64,000 nt of DNA. It comes from Lucifuga dentata. Its lineage: Eukaryota > Chordata > Actinopteri > Ophidiiformes > Bythitidae. Both the position numbers and the translations under genes were made by a program. The first letter of the stretch is position 1. Each line of letters starts with the position of its first letter. Below, in pieces: positions 1 through 11,100 of this stretch. The stretch is from NCBI GenBank assembly GCA_014773175.1, contig VXCM01002236.1:62001-126000 (forward strand), in the 5' to 3' direction. The notes below the pieces were generated by a model. That model made no database searches, was not told the DNA's origin, and saw nothing but the letters and a program-made list of their open reading frames with translations.

Positions 1-153
1 TTAAACTATTCTCTAATAATCCTAAATGCAAAGTTCTAGCTGCCCTTTCTGCAGTCTGTGGATCCGCCACATTTGTTATGGCGGAAGTGTGGAAAGCCAG
101 AAACAATGTACTGCTAACGCCACCTACAGGCTGGATGACTGATTAAATTAGAT

Positions 154-206
<53 letters not shown>

Positions 207-218
207 TGATTGATTGAT
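154..218. repeat. (ATAG)n / (TTGA)n microsatellite
   Basis: About 13 uninterrupted ATAG units (154-205) run directly into three to four TTGA units (206-218). This is a compound tetranucleotide repeat and likely polymorphic. Confidence 0.95.
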
Positions 219-394
219 TTCTGTCCATTTGAAGTGTCTTATTGTGGATTGAAGCGCCAGGGTTTGTAGAGATGCTTTTGGATTTATTATGCTTCATGTA
301 TTGCTACAATGCTTCTTTTACTGTTCTCCGGAAATTGTTTCAACTGAGTCTTGGTTCAGAGCTTTCTTTAGAGGAGGAGGCTCTTGTCACACCC

Positions 395-600
395 TAAAAT
401 GTGACAAGTTGATCTTACTTAAAAAAAAAAAAAACTAGGAAACTGATTGCCTTGAAAAGGATTAATATAACTGTATAGTCTTAAGTTCAAGTAGGCATAA
501 AGTAAACATAACTTAAGACTAATAGTTATATTTACTTGCCCTTTTCAAGGCAATCTGTTTCCTAGATTTTTTTTAAGTAAGATCAACTTGTCACATTTTA
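395..600. mobile_element. fold-back / MITE-like element with ~60 bp inverted arms
   Basis: The left arm begins at 395 with TAAAATGTGACAAGTTGATC and continues through an A-tract to GCCTTGAAAAGG. The right arm, ending at 600, is its reverse complement (CCTTTTCAAGGC, then a T-tract, then GATCAACTTGTCACATTTTA). The centre (about 470-530) contains a smaller CTTAAGTT / AACTTAAG inversion. There is no coding potential. The structure is that of a non-autonomous palindromic DNA element. Target duplications are not clear. Confidence 0.7.
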
Positions 601-673
601 CAGTGCAGNTCAAGGCAATCTGTTTCCTAGATTTTTTTTAAGTAAGATCAACTTGTCACATTTTACAGTGCAG
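545..673. repeat. 64 bp direct duplication around a single N (probable assembly artefact)
   Basis: Bases 545-608 and 610-673 are identical and are separated only by the N at 609. The first copy is the right arm of the fold-back element. It is most simply explained as two contig ends joined without collapsing their overlap. Confidence 0.85.
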
Positions 674-1219
674 TTACCAGACTTTGGGCAGGATTCATAA
701 AGCACAGCGCCAGACTTAACGTATCATTAAGGGCAAATTTCTATTGCCTCCTGGCATCTTTTAGAATTTCCTTTAAAGACATGTTACTAAGGTACTTCCT
801 GATTTACATGCCTGGAAGCTATTCATGAAACGCACTCAACTCAACTTTAGAACGGTTTCAGTCTGGTGGTAAATTTGAGTGGTATGAAATGAGAGTAATG
901 TTATAACCTGTATTTGCCTCACGTGTTGTTAAATCTGATAGATAAACTCACTCAGATGATCAGTTTTTTTTCTTTTTTAAATAGGGAGTTTTCATCTGAT
1001 CTTGTGCACATTATAGTGGCACTGCATCTCTTCCTCAAGCATGTGGATCTATCTTTGTGTCAAATTCTTAAAACATGGCATTCTAAAGCAGAGAATTTGT
1101 TTGCTTTGCCACCTTAACGTGTCAATATAGCTTTGATACCAGATGAAGCAGTATGAAGCATGGCTCTTAATTATGAAGCAGCTCATTAATGTGCTGATCC
1201 TCATTGGCTTTTACCTGAG

Positions 1220-3612
1220 TGTAGCATATATAATATACCTAACAGTAGTACCATATGAGTATTAATTAATTTAAGGTAACGCAATCAAAGTTGAAATGTT
1301 AAGATAATAATTTCAATAACGAAATATTAATCTTATTTAAATTGAACACCGTGTTATGTGGAGAATTAAGTCGTTTAAACTTAATGTTTTGATTATTTAA
1401 TTAATATTCAGTCTCAGATCTTAAATTAATATTCGGGCTCAAATCTGAAAAGTAATGATTCTTTACTCATCCAGTGATTTCTTATCCGAAATGAAACAGG
1501 CAAACAAAGTACTATTGCACAGGTTAACATTCATTTACAGATGAGAAATATAAAAATATACAAGTGAGGTAGATATTCTGTGAGAAATGAAAACCAGGTT
1601 TGACAATGGAAAACTGGTGGATTTTCAAAATAAAATCCTAACCTATTCTAACGTTGACTGAGTCTAGCTTTACTTTACGGAGTTAGTACGGCAGTTATGA
1701 AAATAGAAAATGGTTGGTAAGAAAGATATGGAAATGGGAAAATAACGTAGTTAGGCTGCATCACTTTAACATCGGCAAAGACAAGATCTTATGTTGGGCT
1801 TGGTCACTCCAATGATGTGGGAAAGTCGGATCCCAGTCTTGACTCAGGCGCTCAGCAGCTGGGTCAGGTCTTGAGAAGTCATTGCATGGTGCAGGCAGTC
1901 CTCAGGATTCGGGTAGGATGTTCGGACTCGCAGCCGTCGTCATGGATCCGAACAAACTGGTCTTCCTTTGGAACCAGATCAGCGCACCTCTGGACGAACA
2001 GCTGGAGCTGGGAGCTGGACTTCAGGTCGAACCGGATTGCAGTGCTGGAGTTTACCCAACGTGGTCAGTGGAGCTGATGGCATGTAGCAGAGCAGCTAAC
2101 TTGGAGAACTAACCGTAGCTAGAACTGAATAGCTTGAATGAAACCACGTGGAGGTCGTGATAACATCTATCGCTGATTCAGGCACAAACTTCTTAGAACA
2201 GCTAATAAAGTTACTTGAGATTACTTTAAAATAAAGAACCGCTAGCCGTTGTTTTAGCAACGCGGTGAAGAAAGGAGACAAGAAGAGAAGAGAAGAGAGA
2301 GGGCCGGAGAGGTCCTGGAGCGAAAGAGGTCCGGGAAACCAAGAGCAGGAACAAAGAGAGAGCAGCAAAAGAGAGAAAACAATGGGCTGCGTGGAGTTTT
2401 AAAGAGAAAAGCCCTTCGCGCGTTGTGAAGAACACGTCCATGCTTTGTTCTCATAGGAGCTTTTTCGATGATGTCATGAAGTCAGGCAGCAACCTAGAGC
2501 AGATTAATCTCTGTGATATTACAGAAACATAGCCTATTTTAAATCCACTCATTTCCCATTGTCAAAGCATGATACATCGAAATTTCACGTTGTAAATTCA
2601 CAGTATGACATGCTAGCACAAATAAAACCATGTTACATAAATAAATAATCTCTTTTGTTGTCTAATAGGAATTTATCACAAAATCTAAACATCTAAAACA
2701 CTCTATTATGAAATCTGATGATCTTTAATTAACTAAATCTATTTCTACATCAATGCAAGTATTCTAAACATTACAGCGATAAACCAAAAGCTTAGATCGT
2801 TGTAGATTGTTAAAACAGATTGTGTGTGAGCTTAAAGACCATAAAATGACAATGTGATGTTCTGTGATTTCAGAAGTGTGTTGGAGAAATGTAACACATA
2901 TAAAACTAAATCCTTTAACTAAATAAACACAAATACAAGTACAATAAAAGCATGTAGTAAATGAAAATGAAGTTCAATATTTGAACATAGTTTAAGGCAC
3001 TCAAGAGAGAGAGAGAGAGATAGAGAGAGAGATATGGCAACTTCATTTCATAACTCTAAACATTTTGTAACTTCAAGTATCTTCTTGTTTTCTAAATAGA
3101 TTCTGAATTAAGAGTCTTATTTGGTGGTGTAGTGAGATCAGTTCTTTAATTCTGTGAAGTCCTTGGCTTGCAGACAATCTGGAGCCACTTTGGTGGAGTC
3201 TGTGAGATGATCAAATGAGTGGCCATTTGTGTTCTTGTCTTTATTGCAGGGGAGCTTTAAAGATCAAAGTGTTACCAAGTCTCTCTAAGGTGATAACGTC
3301 TGGTTACCATGGTGTTTGGAAGGTCAGAGAAATTTAGAAGTTCTGTTTCATTGTCCTACAGTATCTGTTCTGCAGGCTTTATGACTAAATGGGGAGAAAA
3401 TCACAGCAGGGGATCTTGAGGAGTTCCTGGTTGTGTGAATCAAAGGAAGGATGGGGTTAGAATGTGTATTGTGTCTGTGAAGGAGAACAGTTAGGTGTAT
3501 GTGAGTCTTCAGCAAGATTCCATGACAAAGCTGTCTGTAAAAACTGGTTATTTCATACCAGAAAAACATAATCATAGATTTATCAAACTGCAGTTGTTCC
3601 AGTAATGCTACA
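1220..3612 (+). mobile_element. LTR-like element, copy 1 (probable solo LTR)
   Basis: This 2393 bp unit is closely similar along most of its length to 16139-18572. It begins TGTAGCAT and ends ATGCTACA, an 8 bp terminal inversion with TG...CA ends. It is flanked by a 4 bp direct repeat TGAG (1216-1219 and 3613-3616). AATAAA signals at 2214-2219 and 2230-2235 suggest + orientation. Around 1800-2460 the sequence is GC-richer than its surroundings. No gag, pol or integrase coding was seen. A solo LTR fits best. The TGTNR...YNACA ends and 4 bp target duplication would also fit a non-autonomous Ginger-type DNA element, but long terminal inverted repeats are absent. The family is not identified. Confidence 0.7.
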
Positions 3613-3900
3613 TGAGATACACCCTAATAACACCGTAATGAGACATTGGTGTGCTGATTAATATAAGGAAAGCTTTATGATTGAACTTCACTTATCGCAA
3701 TTCTTATTTAGTGTGATGCTGTGTAGTTACCATGATTTTTCAAATTATTTTTATGAGTTTCACCCATTGTATTCATAGAGCAGGGCACCTCACAACACAC
3801 ATCTCAAATCTCAATCTCACTTGACTCCCAATATCTCAAAGAGAAGTGACTAAACAGAAGGTTCACTTAGTTTTGTGAATGTTTAAATTGAAAAGTACAG

Positions 3901-3955
3901 GTACTTTTTTTTTTTTTTTNNNNNNNNNNNNNNNNNNNNNNNNNNNNNNNNNNNN

Positions 3956-4018
<63 letters not shown>

Positions 4019-4026
4019 AACACACA
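3901..4026. repeat. poly-T, 36-N gap, (TC)n and (CA)n compound tract
   Basis: A T-run (3905-3919) enters a gap of 36 Ns (3920-3955), followed by about 23 TC units and then about 9 CA units. The true length across the gap is unknown. Confidence 0.95.
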
Positions 4027-4865
4027 TAGGCATATGCACACAGATTTGACAAATAATTAATGAGGGTAATTCCAAAGTGTTCACTAACTTTTTCTTGTTT
4101 AAATATAGAGAAAGCAAATGTCACATCAGCATTACTGCATTTGAATTCAATTAAACTTGCCAGTCAGTTTAAAGCATATCATTAAAAAGCAATTCTAAAT
4201 GTTGTGAATTATCTTTTTTTTTTTTTTTTTTTTTTAATTATTAATATGTTTTCCTGGTTTGTGAACACACTTGCATTTTAAAACTTTCAAAATTAATCTG
4301 TTTTAATTCCTGAAAACATTCATTCATTATTTTGCAGCTGAAAACTGATATGTTGCACTCAGTAAAAACAGTGAATTTGTCATTGTAGACAAAAGCACTA
4401 AATCAGATCTTAAGCTCAAGTAAACCTGTCTGAAACCTCTAGTTTGCATAAATTCTTTTTCTCAGGGTTACAGAGTTCATATGCCAGTGTGTTCTTGTGT
4501 TAGCAGATTACCGTGAGATCAGGCTACTTCTAAAGTGCCACAAGATCTGGTTGTAAAAGAAAGTCACTGTTACAGATCACTAAGAAAGTAAAGTGTTGGA
4601 TCATCGTTTTATGATCCTTGGACCTAAAACTGAATAGGTTGTTGTCTCAGTAACAGAAAAAAATACATTACAGTATAAACTTGGGCCAGTTATTTCTATT
4701 TCTGTCTTTCTTCTTGCAGTTGTAACAACAAATTCCTCTATTTTGCTAATTTAAAATCAACCCCCATTATTCCTATGATGTATGTTAAAAAAAACATGGA
4801 CCAGAAATTGAAGACAAACTTTAATGGGCACATGAAGAACAAGGGGTGGAGAAGTAGGTAATGTT

Positions 4866-4940
4866 TCTCTCTCTCTTTCTCCCTCTCCCTCNCCCCTCTC
4901 TCTCACACACACACACATACAGGCATACGCACACACACAC
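4866..4940. repeat. imperfect (CT)n/(CA)n tract with one N
   Basis: CT-rich sequence interrupted by an N at 4892 passes into CA repeats to about 4940. Confidence 0.9.
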
Positions 4941-4994
4941 TCAAGGGTGTCATATGTCTTTATGAAAGAGGCATTGTGAAGAAAGTCATGCTTG

Positions 4995-5127
4995 GTCAGC
5001 TCAGAGGAGAGGGTGTTTTAGAGTTTTCTATGCAAACCTGACTGTCTTAGTATAAAAAAANGTCAGCTCAGAGGAGAGGGTGTTTTAGAGTTTTCTATGC
5101 AAACCTGACTGTCTTAGTATAAAAAAA
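4995..5127. repeat. 66 bp direct duplication around a single N (probable assembly artefact)
   Basis: Bases 4995-5060 are repeated at 5062-5127 with only the N at 5061 between them. The copy starts GTCAGCTCAGAGG and ends in an A-run. Confidence 0.85.
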
Positions 5128-6157
5128 AAAAGTTTCAATTGCAATGGAAATGTCTCTTAGTGAAGTAACCACACCTGTATCAGCTCTTGCATCATTTTCA
5201 TGAAATGATGGATTACCTAGGCTGTTATCGAAAGGAGTGATTGATTAGATTTTCTCAACACAGCATTCACAATTACTTGCGTCGGGCATCACTGGATGTT
5301 ATCTCACTGCAACATTCGTACTCTTTAGCCTTGCAATAATTCTTTTCCTTGTGGTGTTATATACACATTGTTTAAAATTTAGAAAAAATATTAATGTAGT
5401 TAAACATGATATACATCAAAAGAAAAAGCAGGTAAACTGGACACTTGGAGCCTTTCAGTGCATATTGGTGCCTTTCATTCACTCAGGAACTAAACTATGC
5501 TTTGGCACACTCTTCTTTCCTGTATCTCTTCCACACACACACCCCTCCCCCCCCTTGCCGCCCCCCCTATTGGGAGCTTAGAACCTCACACTCCGAGTGG
5601 GAGTGCTCAGTCAAGTACCAGGAATTGGTCATTCTGCTCTGCTTCTTTTAAGTTAGGTCACTGGACATGAGACTGACAGTTGCTACCTTGAAGGTTCATG
5701 GAGCATCACTGGTCTAAAAGCTGGTTTTAGTCCAAGCCATATGTAAGTGAAGAAATACATATTTGTTCAATTATTGATTTATCAATTGACTTTGTAATTT
5801 AACTTATATTCAAAACATTCACAAGTATAATCATAGAGGACCTCACTTTGAAAAACAGGCGACATTTGAGTTTTATGTATTAAGTTAACTTTGGTTTCAG
5901 CATCTTACTGTGTCAACACACACACACAGGTACTGATCACTGTGCTTTTAGAGATTGCACATGCTGTGACCTCTGACTTGCATTACTGTTTAGTTGATGA
6001 GAGAGGTTGTTCTTGTGCTTGTCAGACATTAACACAGCTATCTAAGTTAAACATTATTGTGTTAACTTGATTGATCTGTGAGGTGAGATCACATTCAAAC
6101 TTCACAAAATGACGACTAATTTTATGAAATTTTGTGAAGATTGAAAGTAGGAGTATC

Positions 6158-6161
<4 letters not shown>

Positions 6162-6191
<30 letters not shown>
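6162..6191. repeat. (CT)n microsatellite
   Basis: About 15 CT units. A similar tract lies at 7439-7469. Confidence 0.95.
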
Positions 6192-6194
<3 letters not shown>

Positions 6195-6472
6195 ACAGGT
6201 TATCATGATGTTAAAAAATCAATCACAATAGTCATAAAATGCTGTCATTCAAGCTAAAATATTATGAAGAAATGGAAAAGGGGATGCATGTGGATGTGGC
6301 TTCTGGTTTCTCTTATTTAGTGAATGAAAGGGTTTGTTCTTGTTCAGCATTCATCTGAAGTTAAGCATTATTAGGTCAGCTGCTTGTCACCTCTTTCTCC
6401 GTGAGGTGAAATTACATTCACGCATTGTAAAATTACATTATGCTGAAGGTAGGAAAAAGATATCATAATATA

Positions 6473-6510
<38 letters not shown>

Positions 6511-7436
6511 TTAGGGTGTAAAATAAAAACCTTCCTCCTCATATGTTGTAATTTTCTACAGCTTACTGTGGTAGTAAATGTTGCAGTTGCCTCTTTACTT
6601 TTCAAATTTGCTTTAATCTTATTCAGATTTTTAAAAACTATTTTGTGTTCTCCATCTCCATTTGCCCAGTTTTTCACTCACACACACACACACACAATGT
6701 TGTGGACTCCAGTCACATAGACCTGACTTGGACTCACGAAGTTTCTAACTTGAGACTTGATTTGGCATAATTAAAAATTGTGACTTGGCTTGATACCTTC
6801 CCCAAACTAAAGATTATAAATTATACAAAATAAAAAGTGAATCTGCTCTTCATTTCTTACAAAACAGCTCTTTATTTCTCAGACACGTTCAGTCAGACTG
6901 CCAATTGTTGCACAAGACAACGACAGCTCCAAAACAACAGATGATTGGTGCAGCCACTTTGGAATTAGCTATGATATCAAAGATAATCTCCATCGCTCAC
7001 AAAGAATACATTGTTGAATATACCCTTTGAGTGAAATTGGCCTCTCTTTTCTTACATATAAAATTACACTGAACTACTGAGAGTTTTTATAGACATATTT
7101 GTGTGTTATTTCTTTGAATTATAAAGTATTCTGTATGAATTATGCAGACAGGTTATGACTTTGCTTTGGCTATATTCCAACATGTTGACAGCAGAAAGCA
7201 TGATTCTAAATGGGAGTGGTTTTACCTCACTCATAAATGTCATGTAAAGAGTTACAGGGAACAGGCAGAGTTTTTTCACATTGTAGATAAATTTAGATGC
7301 TGTCATGTTTGAGCTCAGTTTCCTCTGATGGCAAAAGGAGAAAGAATTATTTCAAAGGTTATCTCTGCAGTCACCATCCCACTGCTCTACAACACAGAAA
7401 GAGTAAATTGTAGTGCAAGAATTTAAATTGATGCTA

Positions 7437-7470
<34 letters not shown>

Positions 7471-8156
7471 TAATTCTTTTATAGCTACATTTTATTTTAT
7501 TGTTTGGTTAAATTTTAAATGGACAACTGACACAAGGCAATCGAGAAGCGGTGGTGTAAATAGATAATTTGCGAGCATGTTCAACTAAATTTAACTAATT
7601 GGGCATTTTGGACAACAACAAAAAGATATATGAGATTAAAAATGCTTGACTTGGAATTTACAGCATTACGGTAAAGTGAAAATCTCTGAAGAACATAATG
7701 AGGTCAGATAACGTTAGATAATAGATAACTGTTTGTACTTCTGTGAAAGTCTTCCTTTAGACATCTAAATCAAAAGAAACACCGTGGGTTCTTTGACTTA
7801 CGAAGTCAAACTCTTATTTGGTACATTCAAATTATTACGTTTTGATACTCATATTTCTTATTACAGGATAACTGACTGAATTGCCCAAGATAACAGGATT
7901 GACAGTATAATTTGGTTTAATGTTTCCTTGTTAGTCTTGTTGGATAGTATCGGTATAGAACTGGACTGCTGTTACAGGTCAGTGTCATGCCTTATGCCAT
8001 TTTCTCAAGGACAAGAGGAACATTTGATATCTTTATTATATTACAAATACAGCAATACAACTTGTCTTGTAAACCTTAAAGCAACTGTTATAAAATGTCC
8101 CTGCATTCCTTATACTCATCTCATCTTATGCTCCTATACGTCACCAGCAGCGTAAA

Positions 8157-11100
8157 ATGGATGACATTAACATGAGGAAGAGGAAGGAGTCCCAGAATGG
8201 CTCCACTAGCCAAGGCATGATCCTTAAGACCAAAGAGGAGAAGCCTGTGAAAGCCACTGTGCTTCAAAAAGATGTGAGTATGGTTTTGTGTGCTTGTATG
8301 TTGGTGTGTGTGCGTTTGTGTTTGTATGTGTGCATGTGCCTGACTGTGTAAGTATCTTTGTCTGTCCTGGTATGTATATCTGTTCTCTGAGAATGAGTCT
8401 GATCAGATATTCACACTGTAGGATTGCACCATCTGTACTCTTTCACAGCAAGGGAGGGGGTGGGGGTGGGGTGCCCCCTCCCTTCTGTGGGAAGTAAATG
8501 TGTTATTTTCCTGGGTATACTATGAGCTGTGTTTTAAAAGTAATAAGTAAAAGTAAATTAATGTTCCATTTAAGTCATGTTCCATTAACAGTTAAGTAAA
8601 AAAAAAAAAGAAAAAAACAAAAACATGACATAAGTTATAAAAAAATGATTAAAGTGTTGAAGAATAACTAGGAGAAACGAAACCTAAGAGCAATCTATAA
8701 TTTCACCTAACAGAATAAGCCAGCATCTTTACTTGAACTGATTAAGTTAACACATTTGCACATTTAAGACTTTACTCTAAATTTAAAGATTTAGAATTCA
8801 CCCTTCATTTTTTAAATGATGTTCTCATTAATTAATACACAAGGTTGGGTGAGCTTTTCTTCTCAAGCTCATGTAACTGATGTTGCATGATGTTTTGACC
8901 TCTCATTGGGCTCAGCTGTGGATATAAGGCTGTAAATCTGCTAAAATGATAACAGGAAACATCATTTCCTGCCCTGATCTCCTTTTGATCCTCTGAGCAT
9001 GCCTACTGCCTCAAAAGAACACTTTGCAGGCACTAGTTACCAAAGGTTTTAACACTCCTCTGTCCTCTGTGTAGTCCATGCAGCCATGATCAGCAAGTTG
9101 AGCTATCTAAGAAATGTTACATCAATATCAAGACTTGTCTTGAAGTTGTAAAAGGAATTTATGTATAAAATCCTCAGACAAATTAGAGATGCTGTAGATA
9201 AGGATTTGCTTATAAAGTAACTCCCATAATGTTAATAATATATAACAAGACAGGTAAGGAGAGGTGAAGATAAGATTTATTTTAACAATGGCTGGCTGAA
9301 TTGCTTTGAAGATAAGATTCAAATGTGAGTCCTGAAGTAATCTGCCCCTCTACTTTTATTTCTGTGTTTTTGCATTGTGTGTGTGTGTGTGTATGCGTGT
9401 GTACTGTGTGTGTCTAGGTGGGTCTGGTGAGTGGCATCTGTCTGATTGTGGGGACAATGATTGGCTCAGGGATTTTCATTTCTCCTAAAGCTGTCCTGCT
9501 TTACTCTGGAGCTGTGGGACCCTGCCTCCTCATCTGGGCTGCCTGTGGTGTGTTAGCCACCCTGGGTGAGAATGGCTGCCAAATCAAAAGATTAAATACA
9601 TAAGGCTGTGAGATTTTCAGAACCACTTTAATCAACATCAGGGATTTCAATCTCTATATTTATTTACTGTACATCTCTATATAGTGATTGGTGAAGATAT
9701 GTAGAGAAAGTTTCAACAGAATACACTGAACACACCATATTGACATGGTACATTATCATGTACCATGACACACACATGCACTTAGACAGTGATTACTTTT
9801 GTAAATAATGTAATAATGTCAGATCATCATGTTGTTTGACTCTGAAGCAGTTTCCTGATTGCTCTCTCTCTGTCTTTCACTGTGTGTGTGTGTGTGGTTA
9901 CATAGGAGCTCTGTGCTATGCTGAGCTTGGCACTATGATCACCAAATCAGGTGCAGAGTATTCTTATCTAATGGAGGCTTTTGGCTCTATTGTGGCCTAC
10001 CTGTACTCATGGACCACTGTTATGGTGCTGAAGCCTTCCTCCTTTGCCATTATCACTCTTAGCTTTGCAGAATATACCTCCACTCCTTTCTACCCCGGCT
10101 GCACACCTCCTGTTATTGTCACAAAGTGTCTGTCAGCAGCAGCTATATGTAAGTTGCACTTTAATTCTTACTACTAACTAGTACTAATTAATTCATGTAC
10201 CACTAAAGGCTTTGTTTTTAACCAATACATGCCCTCCACCATTAAATCACTGGGAAACAGTTTTAAAATAGACTTTGCAATGTGTAATTGTACATAACAA
10301 CATACGTCTACAATTAAATCTCTAAAACAAATACAGTACTATGGGAAAACAACCTGTTCAGTATTCCTTTTTTTAATAAGTTAAATTATGACAGAAAATA
10401 GTTTTTGTCATTTAACTTGACAATCTTGTATCTCTAAAATGTCAACTTTTCAGACACTAAGAAAAAAAGCCTTGTTTTAAATTTTGGTGACAATGCATTT
10501 TTGAGATAAACTAGTTTTCTTAGCTTAAGATTTGGAACAATTATCTCAGCCCATGGAAGACCACGTCAGTGTTGGTCAAATCATTCACATCCATTATCTA
10601 ACTTTCAGGGTAATAAAAGCAATAAAAAGTTCAGTTTGCCTTTGAGAGATTATATTTCTGATGTCCAATATGTTGCTCATACATCTTTGTTCATTTTCTT
10701 GTGTCTTCTCAGTGATGCTTGTCATAGTCAACTGTTTGAGTGTCAAACTGGCAAGCTACGTGCAGAATTTCTTCACTGCAGCCAAACTTCTCATCATTGT
10801 TGTCATAGTAGTAGCTGGCATTGTTCTGTTGGCACAAGGTAGTCCTCTTTTGTTCTATCAGTTACAGGTGATAAAACAGCACATCTTTAGCCTTTGTCCT
10901 TTGATGAATAATATTAATAATTAACATTGAGTTTTGTTTTATTATACATTTGTGCCCAGGAAAAACAGAGACTCTATCAAACTCCTTTGATGGTGCGTCG
11001 GTGTCAGTTGGAGCCACTGGACTTGCATTTTACAATGGGCTCTGGGCTTATGACGGATGGTAGGTAATGGAGTGTTCCATTTCACAAAGTCATTACCTTT

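Larger units (their letters stand above)
1..1215. other. non-coding DNA at window start
   Basis: No recognisable gene. It holds a GATA/TTGA microsatellite (154-218), the fold-back element at 395-600 and a single-N duplication at 545-673. Short open frames, such as one at 914-1117, resemble nothing I know. Confidence 0.6.
3617..8150. other. region upstream of slc7a9 coding start
   Basis: No coding exon was recognised. The stretch holds a 36-base gap (3920-3955), CT/CA tracts at 3956-4018, 4866-4918, 6162-6191 and 7439-7469, a poly-T run at 6475-6506, the single-N duplication at 4995-5127 and a C-rich run at 5541-5570. The slc7a9 promoter and non-coding first exon should lie here but could not be placed. 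Confidence 0.6.

Noticed and set aside
5541..5570. Minus-strand G-quadruplex in a C-rich run
   Set aside because: Only three separate runs are clear, so the pattern is weaker and needs a long run to be split.
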